Positions 54,083-62,209 of a stretch of 64,000 nt of DNA are shown piece after piece (the stretch's first letter is position 1; each line of letters begins with the position of its first letter). The translations under genes and the position numbers were made by a program. The DNA is taken from NCBI GenBank assembly GCA_029266495.1, contig JAQSWS010000049.1, positions 1 through 64,000 on the forward strand, written 5' to 3'. This DNA is from Rariglobus sp. GTDB lineage: Bacteria > Verrucomicrobiota > Verrucomicrobiia > Opitutales > Opitutaceae. The notes beneath the pieces were generated by a model, which saw nothing but the letters and a program-made list of their open reading frames with translations, was not told the DNA's origin and did not search any database.

Positions 54083-55473
54083 GGGGCGGAGGAGGTTTTC
54101 GCGGGCGGGGCGATTTCCAGGTCCGCGGCGGGGATGGTGTGCTCCCATTGAAAGGCGTTGGACTTGTCGTAGCAACGAATGACGACGGCGCGGGCGTCCT
54201 TGGGGCCGGTGAGGCGGAGTTGGCAGTAGTTTTGCGTGCCGACGAGGGTGCCCGGGACGACAAGCGGATCCCTGGCTTTTTCACTGGTGGCGGCGTTCCA
54301 CGAACCGCTGGAGAAGGGCGATGAGGTGAGTTCGTAGATGGAGCGGTTGTCTCCAAGGGGGCGCCGATAAAGGCCGGTGTGGTGAACGTCGCCGGTGAGG
54401 AAAATCACGCCGGTGATTTTGTTCACTTGGATGAAATCGATCAGCTCTTCGCGTTCACGACGGTAGAGCTCGTGGGTTTCGGAGCGGTCTTTCACGGAGG
54501 ACTGCACGACCTGGCCTCCGGTGACGATGAACTTGAAACGGTAGTTCTTGAGCGCCTTGGCGTGGAGGAGGGATTGTTTGAGCCAGGTGATCTGACGGTC
54601 GCCCCAGGCGGTTTTGCGGGGATTTTTTTCCTGGTCGAGCGTGGTGTCGTCACGATGGGTGCGGTCGTCCATCAGGAAAAACGCGGCGTCGCCCCAGACG
54701 AACTTGCCGTAGACGCCGGGGTTGTCGGTTTCGCCATAGGTGGGATTGCCCCAGTAGGTCTTGAACGCGGCGAGGGTGACGTCCTTGAACTCGAAGGACT
54801 GGTTGGCGTTGTCAGGACCGTAGTCGTGGTCGTCCCACGTGGCGTAGTGGTGCATGGCCGCGTAGAGTTTTTGCAGGTCGGGGGTGGCGCGATCGTGGGA
54901 GTAGCGATACCAGATGCCGCTTTCGGAGGAGTAGTCGGCCTCGCGGAGGTAGAGATTGTCGCCGCCCCAGAGCGTGAAGTCGGCGCCGCTTTCGGCCATG
55001 TGGCGGAAGATCTCGGTGCCCTTGCCGTAGGGCGTGCCGGGACGATCGTAGGCGGAGTCGTTCAAATAAGCGCAGGAGCCGAAGAGAAAGGAAAAGTCGG
55101 GCGGGGCCTTGCGCCATTCCCAGAGGTCGGTGGTCTTGAAGGCGAGCGGGTAGGGGACGGTCTGGAGCTGCCCGTCGATGGTGAGCGTGTAGGTGTAGCT
55201 CGAGCCCATTTCGAGGAGCGGGAGGACGAACTTCATCGGTTGTCCGCCGGCGGGCGAAACCCAGGGGGCGGTGATGGTTTTCGAGCGGGCGGTCTCGGGG
55301 CGGCCCTCGACTTGGTAGTCGATACGGACTTCGCGGGCGTCCCTGGTTTCAAGCACAATGACGGTTTCGCGGTGCGCACGGTAGCCGAGCATGGGACCGG
55401 AGACGAGGGTGCCGGCGGCCGAGGCGAGGTGAGTGGCGACGCAGAGCAGGGCGAAAAACGAAAACAATCGCAT
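54079..55473 (-). CDS. PhoD-like alkaline phosphatase/phosphodiesterase, exported
   Basis: Exported metallophosphoesterase (464 aa) of the PhoD family. Signal peptide (cleavage after ASA), then an N-terminal beta domain (about 20-120). The catalytic domain has FGSCAYLND, WGGDNLYLREAD, ATWDDHDYGPDN (the DDHD metal motif), and FLTGDVHHTGLY. It releases phosphate from mono- or diesters such as lipids or nucleotides. The ATG at 55473 gives the signal; longer frames run into spacer. Four-base overlap with amn. Confidence 0.92.
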   Translation of the reverse strand: MRLFSFFALLCVATHLASAAGTLVSGPMLGYRAHRETVIVLETRDAREVRIDYQVEGRPETARSKTITAPWVSPAGGQPMKFVLPLLEMGSSYTYTLTIDGQLQTVPYPLAFKTTDLWEWRKAPPDFSFLFGSCAYLNDSAYDRPGTPYGKGTEIFRHMAESGADFTLWGGDNLYLREADYSSESGIWYRYSHDRATPDLQKLYAAMHHYATWDDHDYGPDNANQSFEFKDVTLAAFKTYWGNPTYGETDNPGVYGKFVWGDAAFFLMDDRTHRDDTTLDQEKNPRKTAWGDRQITWLKQSLLHAKALKNYRFKFIVTGGQVVQSSVKDRSETHELYRREREELIDFIQVNKITGVIFLTGDVHHTGLYRRPLGDNRSIYELTSSPFSSGSWNAATSEKARDPLVVPGTLVGTQNYCQLRLTGPKDARAVVIRCYDKSNAFQWEHTIPAADLEIAPPAKTSSAP

Positions 55474-55570
55474 GAGGGCACGATGGGACACAGGCCTCTG
55501 CTGCGCAAAAAGAAACCCACGGGGCACTCCAATCATGGAAAATGCGCGGAGATGATTATGATTTGCAGGC

Positions 55571-55951
55571 ATGTTGGTTTTAACACACACCGGCTGCCTC
55601 GTGATGATTGAATGTATTTCCGACTCCGGTCCGGTGGTCCTGTCGCTCAAAGGGCGGCTCGATTCCACGACGTCCGAGTTGCTGGAAACACAGTTGAGAA
55701 CCCTGTATGCGGAGGGGCATCGCTGCTTTATCCTGGCCTGTGCCGAGTTGAACTATCTGAACAGCGCGGGCCTGCGTGTGCTGATGGCGGTTCGCAAAAC
55801 GCTCGCCCAGCATACCCCGTCCGGTGGCATCCACTTGGCGGAGGCGCGGTCGCATGTGCGTGATGTGGTTCAACTCAGCGGACTGGACGGGCTGTTTCCG
55901 CTGCATGCCTCCCTGGCAGAGGCGAGGGCGGCGGCCGGAGGCACGATCTGA
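55571..55951 (+). CDS. STAS-domain protein (anti-sigma-factor antagonist like)
   Basis: A 126-residue protein made of one STAS domain: GPVVLSLKGRLDSTTSELLE and ELNYLNSAGLRVLMAVRKTL, where the Ser in NSAGLR is the residue phosphorylated in SpoIIAA-type antagonists. It probably relays a phospho-switch, but no serine kinase or phosphatase gene is adjacent. ATG 55571 is used; ATG 55604 (MIECISDSG) would give the minimal domain. Followed by a DUF1275 gene after 17 bp. Confidence 0.88.
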   Translation: MLVLTHTGCLVMIECISDSGPVVLSLKGRLDSTTSELLETQLRTLYAEGHRCFILACAELNYLNSAGLRVLMAVRKTLAQHTPSGGIHLAEARSHVRDVVQLSGLDGLFPLHASLAEARAAAGGTI

Positions 55952-55968
55952 GCGCTTCACCCGGCAGT

Positions 55969-56667
55969 ATGTGGAAGAACATCGCTCCACTGGTGCATTG
56001 GTTCCTTCTGGCCGCAGGCGCGGGTCTGATCAACACGGGCGGATTTCTCGCGTGCCGGCGCTTCGTGAGCCATGTGACGGGTTTTGCGACGATGCACGGC
56101 ATCGATCTGGCGGAGGGCAATTGGGCGGGGGCGGTGTCGATGGCGTTCGTGCCTTTGTATTTTTTGCTCGGGTGCATGTTTTCGGCGTGGGTGGTGGACC
56201 GGCGGATCCAGCGGGGATTGAACCCGCTTTATTCGCTGCCGCTGGGGACAATCGTGGTTTTGCTGGTGTTCGTCGCGGTGGCGGGCGGGCGGGGGTTGTT
56301 CGGGGTTTTTGGTGAGTATGACCTGAAGGCGAATCACCTGCTGCTGGCCTTGTTGTGCCTGGCCTGCGGCATCCAGAATGCGGTGGTGAGCACCGCGACG
56401 GGACTCATCCTGAGGAGCACGCACCTGACTGGCACCACGACCGATCTCGGCACGGGGCTGGTGCGTTGCCTGTGGATGCCCAAAAATTCCCCGGAGCGAC
56501 GTTTGGAGGGGCGATTCAATTGGATGCGCGCGGGGCAGATCGCGGCCTTCATTCTCGGCGCGAGTATCGGTGCGTATGTGTTTCCGAACTGGCATTACCT
56601 CGCCTTCGCGCTGCCGGCGGGACTCGCCCTGGTGTCCGCCGTGCTCATCTGGCTGCGGCACCGCTGA
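55969..56667 (+). CDS. DUF1275 (YoaK-like) membrane protein
   Basis: A 232-residue membrane protein with about six helices, of the YoaK/DUF1275 family. Typical features are AGLINTGGFLACRRFVSHVTGFAT, CGIQNAVVSTATGLILRSTHLTGTTTDLGTGL and a C-terminal helix pair. Function unknown; a transporter-like role is suspected for the family. The ATG at 55969 lies shortly after the STAS gene, which suggests cotranscription. Confidence 0.88.
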   Translation: MWKNIAPLVHWFLLAAGAGLINTGGFLACRRFVSHVTGFATMHGIDLAEGNWAGAVSMAFVPLYFLLGCMFSAWVVDRRIQRGLNPLYSLPLGTIVVLLVFVAVAGGRGLFGVFGEYDLKANHLLLALLCLACGIQNAVVSTATGLILRSTHLTGTTTDLGTGLVRCLWMPKNSPERRLEGRFNWMRAGQIAAFILGASIGAYVFPNWHYLAFALPAGLALVSAVLIWLRHR

Positions 56668-56679
56668 TTTTCTTTACCC

Positions 56680-57336
56680 ATGAATACAGGCAACTCCAAC
56701 GATCCGCGTCGCACGCCCGGGCAGGGGCTCACCAAGGAGGAGGCGTTGCGCCGTATTCTGGAAGGGCACTGGCGCTACCTGGAAAACCGCCGCACGCAAA
56801 AGGACGTGACGCCGCAACGCCTGCAGGAGCATGCCGAGGGACAGTATCCGTTCGCGGCGATTCTGGGATGTGCGGATTCGCGCGTGTCGCCGGAGCTGAT
56901 CTTCGACCAGGACCAGGGCGATCTCTTTGTGGTGCGCGTGGCGGGCAACATCCTCGGTGCGGGCGGTCTCGGAAGTATTGAATACGCGGTGGATCAACTG
57001 GCGGTGAGGTTGATCCTGGTGTTCGGGCACGAGCAGTGCGGCGCGGTGCGCGCGGCCATCGATCATGTGACCGCCCCGGGGGCGATCGGGTTTCTGCTTG
57101 GCGAACTGGCCGAGGCGGTCGATGTGGCGCGGTCGTTGCCACCTCCTTTGCTCGACCGGGCGGTGGAGGCCAATGTGCGCCGGGTGACGCAGCTTCTGCC
57201 GCAGCGTAGCGAAGTTATTGGCCGCGCGGTTGCCGAAGGGCGCGTGCGGATCGTGGGCGCCGTTTACCGGCTCGGGTCGGGTGATGTGGACATTCTTGAT
57301 CTGCGCGACCCGGGCGCCAACGCGCAGGCGCAGTGA
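56680..57336 (+). CDS. beta-carbonic anhydrase
   Basis: Zinc enzyme interconverting CO2 and bicarbonate (218 aa). Zinc ligands are Cys64, His117 and Cys120, with the Asp66-Arg68 dyad (GCADSRVSPE, GHEQCGAV). VVRVAGNILG and SIEYAV are typical of the family. No signal peptide, so it is cytoplasmic. Follows the DUF1275 gene by 12 bp. It may supply bicarbonate for carboxylation or balance urease-derived carbonate. Confidence 0.96.
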   Translation: MNTGNSNDPRRTPGQGLTKEEALRRILEGHWRYLENRRTQKDVTPQRLQEHAEGQYPFAAILGCADSRVSPELIFDQDQGDLFVVRVAGNILGAGGLGSIEYAVDQLAVRLILVFGHEQCGAVRAAIDHVTAPGAIGFLLGELAEAVDVARSLPPPLLDRAVEANVRRVTQLLPQRSEVIGRAVAEGRVRIVGAVYRLGSGDVDILDLRDPGANAQAQ

Positions 57337-57444
57337 GGTGATGGGTGCTGCGGAGCACTTCTTCAGCGGAAACGATTCCGATCCGGCGCGCCCGGCGGTC
57401 GCGCCTACCTCCAAGGCGGCTGCAAGTTTACCTGAGACCCCGGC

Positions 57445-58344
57445 TTAAACCTCCGCCAAGGCGTTGGCGGTGTTGAGGTGTTCGACGCCGGTGTATTTTT
57501 GCGATTGTTCGTCGGCGTGGTAACTGGAGCGGACCATCGCGCCGCTTTCGACGACGCCGATGCCGATGGACAAACCGAATTCCTTCCAGCGGATGAACTC
57601 GTCGGGGTGCACCCAGCGGGCGATCTTCCAGTGCTGCGGGGTGGGCTGGAGATACTGGCCGATGGTGAGGATGTCGGTTTTGTCGGCGGCGATGTCGCGG
57701 AGGGTTTTTTCGATCTCCTCCTCGCGTTCGCCGAGGCCGAGCATGATGCCGGTCTTGGTGGTGAAGCCGCGGGCCTTGGCGTGCTGGAGCACGCTGCGGG
57801 AGCGGTCGTAGCGGGCCTGGACGCGAACGGGTTTTTGGAGGCGTTCGACGGTCTCGAGGTTGTGGTTGAAAATATCGGGCTTTGCATCGAGCACGGTGTC
57901 GAGGTGCTCCATCTGGCCTTTCCAATCGGGCGTGAGGACCTCGATGGCGGTCTGGGGATTCCGGTAACGCACGGCGCGGATGGTCGCGGCCCAGACGCTG
58001 GCCCCGCCGTCCTTCAACTCGTCGCGGGCGACGGAGGTGATGACGCAGTGTTTCAGGTTCATTTTCGCGACGGCGTCGGCCACGCGGGCGGGTTCGCCGA
58101 GGTCGAGCTCGGTGGGGCGGCCGGTCTGGATCGCGCAAAAATTGCAGGAGCGCGTGCAGATGTTGCCGAGGATCATCACGGTGGCGGTGCCGCGGGACCA
58201 GCATTCGCCGAGGTTGGGGCACTGGGCGCTTTGACAGACGGTATGGAGCGAATGGTCGTCCACGAGCTTGCGCACGGCGGAATAGCCGGGGCCGGTGGGC
58301 AGTTTGGCACGGAGCCAGGAAGGTTTGCGCGAAGTGTCGTCCAT
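57445..58344 (-). CDS. lipA: lipoyl synthase
   Basis: Radical SAM enzyme (299 aa) that inserts two sulfurs into protein-bound octanoate. Auxiliary cluster Cys37, Cys42 and Cys48 (CQSAQCPNLGEC); SAM cluster Cys63, Cys67 and Cys70 (CTRSCNFCAIQTG). RSSYHADEQ holds the conserved RSSY motif near the C-terminus. The ATG at 58344 (MDDTSRKPSWLRAKLP) is preferred; the 14-codon longer frame lies in repeat-derived spacer. Located behind lipB on the same strand. Confidence 0.98.
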   Translation of the reverse strand: MDDTSRKPSWLRAKLPTGPGYSAVRKLVDDHSLHTVCQSAQCPNLGECWSRGTATVMILGNICTRSCNFCAIQTGRPTELDLGEPARVADAVAKMNLKHCVITSVARDELKDGGASVWAATIRAVRYRNPQTAIEVLTPDWKGQMEHLDTVLDAKPDIFNHNLETVERLQKPVRVQARYDRSRSVLQHAKARGFTTKTGIMLGLGEREEEIEKTLRDIAADKTDILTIGQYLQPTPQHWKIARWVHPDEFIRWKEFGLSIGIGVVESGAMVRSSYHADEQSQKYTGVEHLNTANALAEV

Positions 58345-58374
58345 CGGAAGAGATTCGGAATAAAAGAATTTTAG

Positions 58375-58451
58375 CCGCCAATGCACGCTAATGGTCGCTA
58401 AATCTTCGGGCAGCTCGGCGGCTTTTAGTGCAGATTAGCGAATATTAGCGG
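58375..58451. repeat. inverted word repeat between lipB and lipA
   Basis: The left arm (58375-58402, with CGCTAATGGTCGCTAAA) and right arm (58423-58451, with TTTTAGTGCAGATTAGCG) are imperfectly complementary. Both are built of GCTAA/TTAGC words. The right arm supplies the last codons and stop of lipB. Confidence 0.7.
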
Positions 58452-59127
58452 GTTCCAAAAAGGCCGGCCAAAGCGCCTGAAACTCGCGGGCGAGCAGGGT
58501 TTTGACCTCGGCGAGGTCGAGTTCGCGGCCGAGTTCGGCTTGAAGGGAGGTGACGGTGCCGTCGGTCGCGCTGATGCCGCAAGGGACAATGCCTTGGAAA
58601 TGGGCGAGGTTCACGTTCACGTTGAGGGCGAAACCGTGGTAGGCGACCCAGCGGCGCACGGCCACGCCGATGGCGGCGATCTTGCGGGTGCCGACCCAGA
58701 TGCCGGTCTTGCCTTCGCGGCGCGACGCGGCAAGGCCGAGCGTGCCCACGGTGTTGATCATGACCTGTTCGAGGAAACGCAGGTATTCGTGGAGATCTTT
58801 GCGCGGGGAGAGGTCGACGATCGGGTAGCCGACGATTTGTCCGGGACCATGATAAGTGATGTCTCCGCCGCGGTTGGTTTTGACGACTTCGATGCCTTCA
58901 CGGGCGAGGTGGTCGGCGGACCAGACAACGTGATCGGCGGCGCCGCTGCGCAGGCCGACGGTGTAGACGGGGTCGTGTTCGGTGAACACCAACGTGTCGG
59001 GGATCTCTCCGACGATGCGTTTCGCCACGAGTTCATCCTGCGCGCGCCAGGCGGGTTCGTAGCGGGTGCGGTCCCAGTCGGTGAGGTGGACGGGAGCGGT
59101 GTGGGTGCACGTGGTGGCGATGGCCAT
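58435..59127 (-). CDS. lipB: octanoyl-[ACP]:protein octanoyltransferase
   Basis: Transfers octanoate from ACP to lipoyl domains (230 aa), the step before LipA. Visible motifs are VFTEHDPVYTVGLRS, NRGGDITYHGPGQIVGYPI, GKTGIWVGTRKIAAIGVAVR with the catalytic Lys, and GIVPCGISATDGTVTSL with the catalytic Cys. The ATG at 59127 gives the usual length. The last residues come from the spacer repeat, hence a non-conserved end. Confidence 0.97.
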   Translation of the reverse strand: MAIATTCTHTAPVHLTDWDRTRYEPAWRAQDELVAKRIVGEIPDTLVFTEHDPVYTVGLRSGAADHVVWSADHLAREGIEVVKTNRGGDITYHGPGQIVGYPIVDLSPRKDLHEYLRFLEQVMINTVGTLGLAASRREGKTGIWVGTRKIAAIGVAVRRWVAYHGFALNVNVNLAHFQGIVPCGISATDGTVTSLQAELGRELDLAEVKTLLAREFQALWPAFLEPANIR

Positions 59128-59206
59128 GGGGCGTTAATCGATAAGCCGATTTACGACGGGGGCAAGCGCCTGTGTTGCGGGCTCAGTCGTCGCGTCACAG
59201 GCTGTT

Positions 59207-60466
59207 TCAGAAGGCAAAGACCGCTCCTGTGCCCACTAATGCCGTCACTACCAGCACTCCTCCCGCCTGCCAGCGCAAGCGGGGTGAACCGAGTCCGGCG
59301 GCAAGGGCGGCTTTGAGCAGGGAGTTGGCGACCGCTGCGATGATCACGGCGTGCGCGGCCAAATCGCTCTCAACCGCACCCGAGCGCAGGTTGTTCGCCA
59401 TGGAGAGGGAGATTGCGTCCATGTCGGTGAGGCCCGAGACGAAGCTGAGCGGCAGCAGCCCCGCCTGCCAGTCGAGCTGGGTGGCGGCTTTGACGAGGAA
59501 CGCGATGATCGCATAGAGCAGCGCGAACTTGATCGCCGTCATCAGGCTCAGCGGGTTGGCCATGGCCGGCGAGGCCACCTCGCCTTTTTCAGCCCGGCGG
59601 GTCCGCCACCAGTGCCAGCCTCCGTATATAAACGCCGGCAGCATCATCGCGGCGAAGGCGGGCATGACGCTCAACGCGAGCGGGGGGCTCAGGAAAAAGA
59701 CCACGACGACCACGCGCGGCAGCATGACGGTGCAGGCCACCACCACGGCGAACGCATAGTCGGACGAGAGCTCCGGTTCCTTGCGGCTGCCGCGGCTGAA
59801 CGCCAGGGTGGACGCCGTGCTGGAGGCGAGCCCGCCGAAGAGGCTCGTCAGCAGAATCCCGGCGCGCGTGCCGAACAGGCGCATCGCGATGTAGCCGGTG
59901 AAGCCCAGTCCCGAGATGAGCACGACCATGAGCCAGGTTGAAAAGGGATTGAAGCCGTCGAACGGACCGAACGCCCGGTTGGGAACCAGCGGCAGGATGA
60001 CTCCCGTGATGGCGACAAATTGCAACGTGCCGCGGATATCCGCCGGGGTGAAGGCGCGCGTCCAGGCATGGAGCGGCTGCTTGATGCCGAGCACCACCAT
60101 GGTGAGTGCTCCGACGACGACGGCGGTCTGCGTATGCCCCCATGCGACCAGGGCGCCGGTCAAAAGGGTGAGCAAGGACGCGGCGAACGACGTGCTGCCC
60201 GGTGAAGTGGGGTCCGTCAGCCGGCTGTGCGCGACCATCAGATGGGCGGCAACCACGGTAATAACCACGGGGAGCGCCAGCGGTGTGTAGTCACGACTGG
60301 CGATGGCTCCCAGGCAGCCGAGGATCGCCCAAAGCGTGTGGGTGCGCACGCCGCCGAAATCGGTTTTTCCGCCATGCTCCGTCTGTTCGCTCCATTGGCG
60401 GATCAGGCCGATGAGCGCCCCGAGTCCGGCGCTGGCGAAGATGGGGCCGAGGAGGGGCGGGGGCAT
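59207..60466 (-). CDS. MgtC/SapB family protein with DUF4010
   Basis: Polytopic membrane protein of 419 aa. N-terminal MgtC/SapB domain: GALIGLIRQWSEQ, GGVRTHTLWAILGCLGAI (the conserved R-T-H/F block). The C-terminal half is DUF4010 with TSLFGGLASSTASTLAFSRGS, and the end LSFVSGLTDMDAISLSMANN is typical. About 12 helices. Possible role in ion or acid stress; substrate unknown. The ATG at 60466. The 193-bp spacer upstream has a strong palindrome. Confidence 0.9.
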   Translation of the reverse strand: MPPPLLGPIFASAGLGALIGLIRQWSEQTEHGGKTDFGGVRTHTLWAILGCLGAIASRDYTPLALPVVITVVAAHLMVAHSRLTDPTSPGSTSFAASLLTLLTGALVAWGHTQTAVVVGALTMVVLGIKQPLHAWTRAFTPADIRGTLQFVAITGVILPLVPNRAFGPFDGFNPFSTWLMVVLISGLGFTGYIAMRLFGTRAGILLTSLFGGLASSTASTLAFSRGSRKEPELSSDYAFAVVVACTVMLPRVVVVVFFLSPPLALSVMPAFAAMMLPAFIYGGWHWWRTRRAEKGEVASPAMANPLSLMTAIKFALLYAIIAFLVKAATQLDWQAGLLPLSFVSGLTDMDAISLSMANNLRSGAVESDLAAHAVIIAAVANSLLKAALAAGLGSPRLRWQAGGVLVVTALVGTGAVFAF

Positions 60467-60556
60467 GAAGGAAGGTTAGACGGGATGGGGTGGCTCGCAA
60501 GTCTCGCGCAGGGATGAGCGAAGCGTTGCCTGCCTGCCTGCAGGCACGGGGCGGTC

Positions 60557-60580
60557 GGGCCGCGAGCTTGCTCGCGGCCC
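60557..60580. repeat. perfect GC palindrome
   Basis: GGGCCGCGAGC-TT-GCTCGCGGCCC: an 11-bp perfect stem with a 2-nt centre, between divergent genes. It may extrude as a cruciform, or form a hairpin in the 5' leader of lysS. Confidence 0.8.
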
Positions 60581-60659
60581 GCGTTGCGGGACACGACGGC
60601 CGCGGGCGGGTTTTTGCGTTTGCGCAGGGGAGGGGGCGGCGCCACGGTTTCCGATTCCC

Positions 60660-62135
60660 ATGAGCGAGACTCCTTCGACCGATATTTCCCACGACCAGCA
60701 TGCGGTGCGCCGCGGCAAACTGGCCGAGATGCGCGCGACCGGGTTCGACCCGTTTCGTGCCAACGTCAGCCCCACGCATTTCTCGCAGGACGCCAAGGCC
60801 CTCTACGTTGAAGGGCAGGACAACGCGGTGACCGTCACGGTCGCGGGCCGTCTGGTGACCTTCCGCGTGCAGGGCGGAAGCTCATTCGTGAAGATCCAGG
60901 ACCAGCAGGGGGTCATCCAGCTCTACTTCCGCAAGGATGTGCTCGGCGAGGAGCGCTACCAGTTTTTCAAGAAAGGCCTCGATCTCGGCGACATCATCGG
61001 CGTGACCGGCACGTTGTTCCTGACCAAGACCGGCGAGATCACCGTGCGAGTCGACGCATTCACGCTCGTCTCGAAGGCTCTCCGTCCGCTGCCCGAAAAG
61101 TGGAACGGTCTCACCGATTCCGAGCAGATCTACCGCCAGCGTTATCTCGACCTCATCGTCAACACCGAGTCGCGCAACCGTCTCATGACGCGGTCGAAGA
61201 TCGTGTCGCATATCCGCCGTTTCCTCGAAGACCGCCAGTTTCTCGAGGTTGAAACCCCGGTCCTTCAAGCCATCGCCGGTGGCGCCGCGGCCCGTCCGTT
61301 CCAGACGCATCATAACACGCTCGGCGTGGATTTCGTGCTGCGCATCTCGCTCGAGCTTTACCTGAAGCGCATGCTTGTCGGCGGTTACGACCGCGTGTTC
61401 GAGATCGGCCGCAACTTTCGCAACGAGGGCGTCTCCCGCCGTCATAATCCCGAGTTCACCATGCTCGAGGTTTACCAAGCCTATAGCGACTATCGCGGGA
61501 TGATGACGCTCGTGCAGGATCTTTTGCGCTCCATCTGCCAGAACATTCTGGGCGTTTCCGAGATCAAGCACGCCGCGAGCGGAGAGGTGATCAATTTCGG
61601 CGGCGAGTGGCGCGAGGTAAGGTATAAGGACCTCATCATCGAGAAGACCGGCGATGCCGGCTGGTTCAGCCGCAGCAAGGAGGAGAAGGTCGCCGGTGTG
61701 CAAAAGCTCGGTCTTTACGCCGACCCGAAGTGGGAGGAGTTCGAGCTGACGAACGAGATCTTCGGCAAGCTGATCGAGCCAAAGCTCATCCAGCCGACCT
61801 TTGTCACGCACCTGCCCAAGGAATTGTGTCCGCTGGCCAAGATCACGCCCGACGATCCGGGCACGATCGACGTGTTCGAGTTGATCATTGGCGGCATGGA
61901 AATCGCGCCCGCCTACTCGGAGCAAAACGATCCCGACGTGCAGCGCGCGATGTTTGAGGCGCAGGCCGGCGAGGAACAGCAGAAGGTTGACCAGGACTTC
62001 CTGCTCGCACTCGAACACGGCATGCCGCCGGCGGGCGGCATGGGCATCGGCATCGACCGCCTGTGCATCCTGCTCACGGGGGCCGAGAGCATCCGCGACG
62101 TGATCCTCTATCCGCAGCTCCGTCCGGGCAGCTAA
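60660..62135 (+). CDS. lysS: lysyl-tRNA synthetase, class II
   Basis: Charges tRNA-Lys (491 aa). The N-terminal OB-fold anticodon domain (about 60-150) is followed by the class II core. Motif 1 is near FLEVETPVLQAIAGGAAA. Motif 2 is FRNEGVSRRHNPEFTMLEVY, and motif 3 is GMGIGIDRLCILLT. The ATG at 60660 (MSETPSTDISHDQHAV) gives normal length. It starts a run with the Lol genes, separated by 74 bp carrying a word repeat. Confidence 0.98.
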   Translation: MSETPSTDISHDQHAVRRGKLAEMRATGFDPFRANVSPTHFSQDAKALYVEGQDNAVTVTVAGRLVTFRVQGGSSFVKIQDQQGVIQLYFRKDVLGEERYQFFKKGLDLGDIIGVTGTLFLTKTGEITVRVDAFTLVSKALRPLPEKWNGLTDSEQIYRQRYLDLIVNTESRNRLMTRSKIVSHIRRFLEDRQFLEVETPVLQAIAGGAAARPFQTHHNTLGVDFVLRISLELYLKRMLVGGYDRVFEIGRNFRNEGVSRRHNPEFTMLEVYQAYSDYRGMMTLVQDLLRSICQNILGVSEIKHAASGEVINFGGEWREVRYKDLIIEKTGDAGWFSRSKEEKVAGVQKLGLYADPKWEEFELTNEIFGKLIEPKLIQPTFVTHLPKELCPLAKITPDDPGTIDVFELIIGGMEIAPAYSEQNDPDVQRAMFEAQAGEEQQKVDQDFLLALEHGMPPAGGMGIGIDRLCILLTGAESIRDVILYPQLRPGS

Positions 62136-62154
62136 GCGCCACACACGTGCCTCC

Positions 62155-62188
62155 GTCATTGGTCATTGGACATGGGTCATCAGTCATT
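62155..62188. repeat. word repeat before lolC
   Basis: GTCATTGGTCATTGGACATG and the following bases repeat the TCATTGG word. It is the reverse complement of the family found at 63468-63497 on the other side of lolC. Confidence 0.75.
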
Positions 62189-62209
62189 CGCCGCTAGCAG
62201 CGGCGCGCC

